64,000 bases of DNA from Paragonimus skrjabini miyazakii (lineage: Eukaryota; Platyhelminthes; Trematoda; Plagiorchiida; Troglotrematidae). The position numbers were made by a program, and so were the translations under genes. Shown here in pieces: positions 61,886 through 64,000 of this stretch. Each line of letters begins with the position of its first letter. Position 1 is the first letter of the stretch. The notes below the pieces were generated by a model. That model was not told the origin of the DNA and did no database searches. It worked only from the letters and a program-made list of their open reading frames with translations. The stretch lies in assembly GCA_014338405.1 (NCBI GenBank), contig JTDE01000900.1:27384-91383 (forward strand). Direction: 5' to 3'.

Positions 61886-64000
61886 TTCTCACGTAATCCT
61901 GCTATAGATTAAGGTTGGAACCAAAATGTGTGATGACCCTCACATGAACGTGTAGATTGCATTTAAAGTTTGGGTGACAGTTCGATGCATGATCAAGTGA
62001 TTCACGAACCGATTAAGTGCATTCAGACGGATTACGTAATTTCTGTGTGAAACGTAATGAAAGTTATCGTTTGACATGGAAATTCAGTCGAATTTCATTA
62101 TTGAATAACATCGTTTTATACATTTCGACGATAATCTACAACTCTTCGCCTATTCAGTTTATAATCCACCCATGAACATTTTATCGTGTCTGCTATGAAT
62201 AATCCATTATGTTTTATGACAAAATGTACACATTTTGATTAGCTAATCTATATGGTGATATAAATATTGCTGAAGCGTTATCTAACGCCGTATGTTCGAG
62301 TATCATTTTTATAACCCGGCAAAATTGCGCAATTTCTTCTACTAGTCTCACATTGAGGATGAAAACAGCACAATGGTAACGCGATGGCAAAATTCAATAA
62401 ATCGTATGAAATTAACAAGAGATCCATGGATCTAAGTCAGAAAACATCAATAACTGATAAAACGATTGGTGCTTCTATGGCCAATATGTCTGCATAATAA
62501 AAGAATTTTGTGAATAATTTAATAAATGTTATTTATTTTACTTGATTATAATTTGTTAAAAAAAGCTCGCCTAAAATGAACGTGAGGAAAAACGCATAGT
62601 TTCATACAAATTTCGAAATAAGCTGTGCGGAACACAAATTCAAACTGGTCTATTTTATTATACATAATGTGTTAAATTTTGAAAAACTGTGTGCTTATTC
62701 AATTTAGCCTATTTTCCGAGTTACTTGGGTACTTGGTCTCAAAATTTAGCAAAGTGAAAAGCAAAATATCAAACTTTTTACTTCTCTTATGGATTACGCA
62801 TTACCACCTTTGTCAGGCACAGATGTGTAAGGTATGGCGCTATGTTTTTGTCTCACATGGGGGTGGTACATCGTTTGTGGTTAAAAATGGTCAGTCATAT
62901 TTCTGAGAATTCACTCATCGTTAACACTTTTGATGTTACGTTGCTTCACTTTATAGATGACTAAACCGCACTGATATCTACCTGATGCTGATTAGATAAA
63001 TTCATCATAACTCATGACCAGCCACCACGAGAAACCCTCATGGTTTTAAAAGGTAAGCGTTACTATTAATACTGTATATATATGATTTCGTCGCAAATTG
63101 CACCTGCTCGTATGGAAATGCACAAATAGAGGTGGAGGTGGAAACATCTTTGTATTTGGAACACACTTGTGGGTAACCTATACAAATTATAACGAAATCA
63201 CTGAAGTTCGAAATTAATTTCATGTGTCACAAACACTAGCAAACAGTTTGAAAAACTACAGTCTTTTCAAAGATAATGAATAACAACAAACTGGAGGCTC
63301 GTCGTACGTCTTTGTTGACTTTCTTGATGAAAAACACATATATTATCCCCACTGTATTTCAATACCTCTTCTGCATGAGGCATTCACAGAACAATGTCAT
63401 ATACAAGCGTAAACTGCAAAATGTGATTCGGAAGTTGGGTAGGGTTGTTTTTTGTAGGAATGTGTCAGCGTTCCCTGTGTGCAATATCCTTGGTTTTTAT
63501 TAACCGAAGGAGAAGAAAGTCAAAATTGTGTGACTTCTTCTGTACTTTGTCAGTGCTTGTCTATATCTACGTTGACAGTGGGTTGAGACAATTTGAAATT
63601 GACAAAAATCAACAAGTTCATCTTAGCTGTTGAGCTTTCAGATAGTTGTATCCTTGAATGAGACTTAATATCTAATAATTTTCTCCTATGGTTGCTTCAT
63701 TTTGCTTGAATATGTTTTTGGTGCTTTGTCTACGCTGCCAAATTTATGATGAACAGAAACGTCTTCTAAGTTTAAACACAGTTTTCTGTATTTAAAACAG
63801 TTATATCCCTTCAATAATTTGAATAAAACAGTTAGAAGACGAACATTGGTAGATGCTAGCATTTCGTATTGGCTCGTCAGTACCAAATAACCAATAACAC
63901 GGGAACCTTTCAATTTAACGTCTACAGTACTTCGGGGGGGTATGAACAAAGAAAACAACAATAACAACAACGTCCAATCGTGTGATCTGAATGACACTCA
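61886..64000. other. No recognised gene
   Basis: Nothing is recognised. A 103-codon minus frame at 63,686-63,997 starts with a hydrophobic Leu/Phe stretch that resembles a signal peptide, but that stretch is encoded by an aacaacaat-type simple repeat and is probably accidental. Confidence 0.5.

Noticed and set aside
63686..63997. A 103-codon minus frame with a signal-peptide-like start
   Set aside because: The hydrophobic run is encoded by a simple aacaacaat-type repeat; nothing downstream resembles a known secreted protein.
1..64000. CRISPR arrays, bacterial operons, ribosome binding sites and prophage features
   Set aside because: No regularly spaced direct repeats and no gene packing are seen; the repeat content points to an animal genome.

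Overview
The window looks like repeat-rich nuclear DNA of a flatworm, most likely a digenean trematode. No reading frame exceeds about 165 codons, stops are frequent in all frames, and there is no operon-like gene packing. The recognisable content is the mobile-element mixture typical of trematode genomes: Penelope-like elements (PLE) with GIY-YIG endonucleases, RTE-type and CR1-type LINEs, a Ty3/gypsy gag-protease remnant, a Tc1/IS630-type transposase remnant, and tRNA-derived SINEs, one family of which carries a hammerhead ribozyme as the schistosome SM-alpha SINE does. The assignment to flukes rests on this mixture. I could not identify any host gene, tRNA gene or rRNA gene with confidence.

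Layout. 1-9.3 kb: no recognisable feature. 9.3-10.9 kb: minus-strand RTE-type reverse transcriptase (RT) pseudogene. 13.7-14.0 kb: a decayed ribozyme-SINE copy (copy D). 14.7 kb: a second tRNA-derived SINE family. 14.8-24.3 kb: nothing recognisable, with a 100-base assembly gap at 18,664. 24.3-27.6 kb: a plus-strand PLE pseudogene (RT plus GIY-YIG) followed by a CR1-type RT pseudogene. 28.2 kb: ribozyme-SINE copy C, with a mutated ribozyme core. 30.7 kb: a 190-bp repeat that recurs inverted at 59.6 kb. 33.9 kb: transposase C-terminal remnant. 41.3 kb: second 100-base gap. 44.8-45.8 kb and 55.6-56.4 kb: copies A and B of the ribozyme element, about 97% alike over part of their length, in opposite orientation about 10 kb apart. 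48.0-49.1 kb: minus-strand gag-protease remnant, followed to about 52.6 kb by visibly C-richer DNA. 57.0-57.3 kb: a well-kept minus-strand GIY-YIG domain. 59.7-60.8 kb: a second PLE pseudogene. 61.8 kb: a second copy of the SINE seen at 14.7 kb.

The most interesting structure is the composite element of copies A-D. In copy A, a unit of about 436 bp begins and ends with inverted repeats of about 70 bp (outer bases GTCGGGGA / TCCCCGAC). Inside are a tRNA-like pol III promoter (box A, box B) and then a complete hammerhead ribozyme. It therefore combines the ends of a terminal-inverted-repeat miniature transposon with the body of an SM-alpha-type SINE. In copies A and B the unit is preceded by the same 370-400 bp module, which holds a near-identical 60-codon open frame. 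The four copies form a series from apparently competent ribozymes (A, B), through a single core mutation (C), to heavy decay (D). Everything protein-coding that I recognise appears to be a broken transposon gene.
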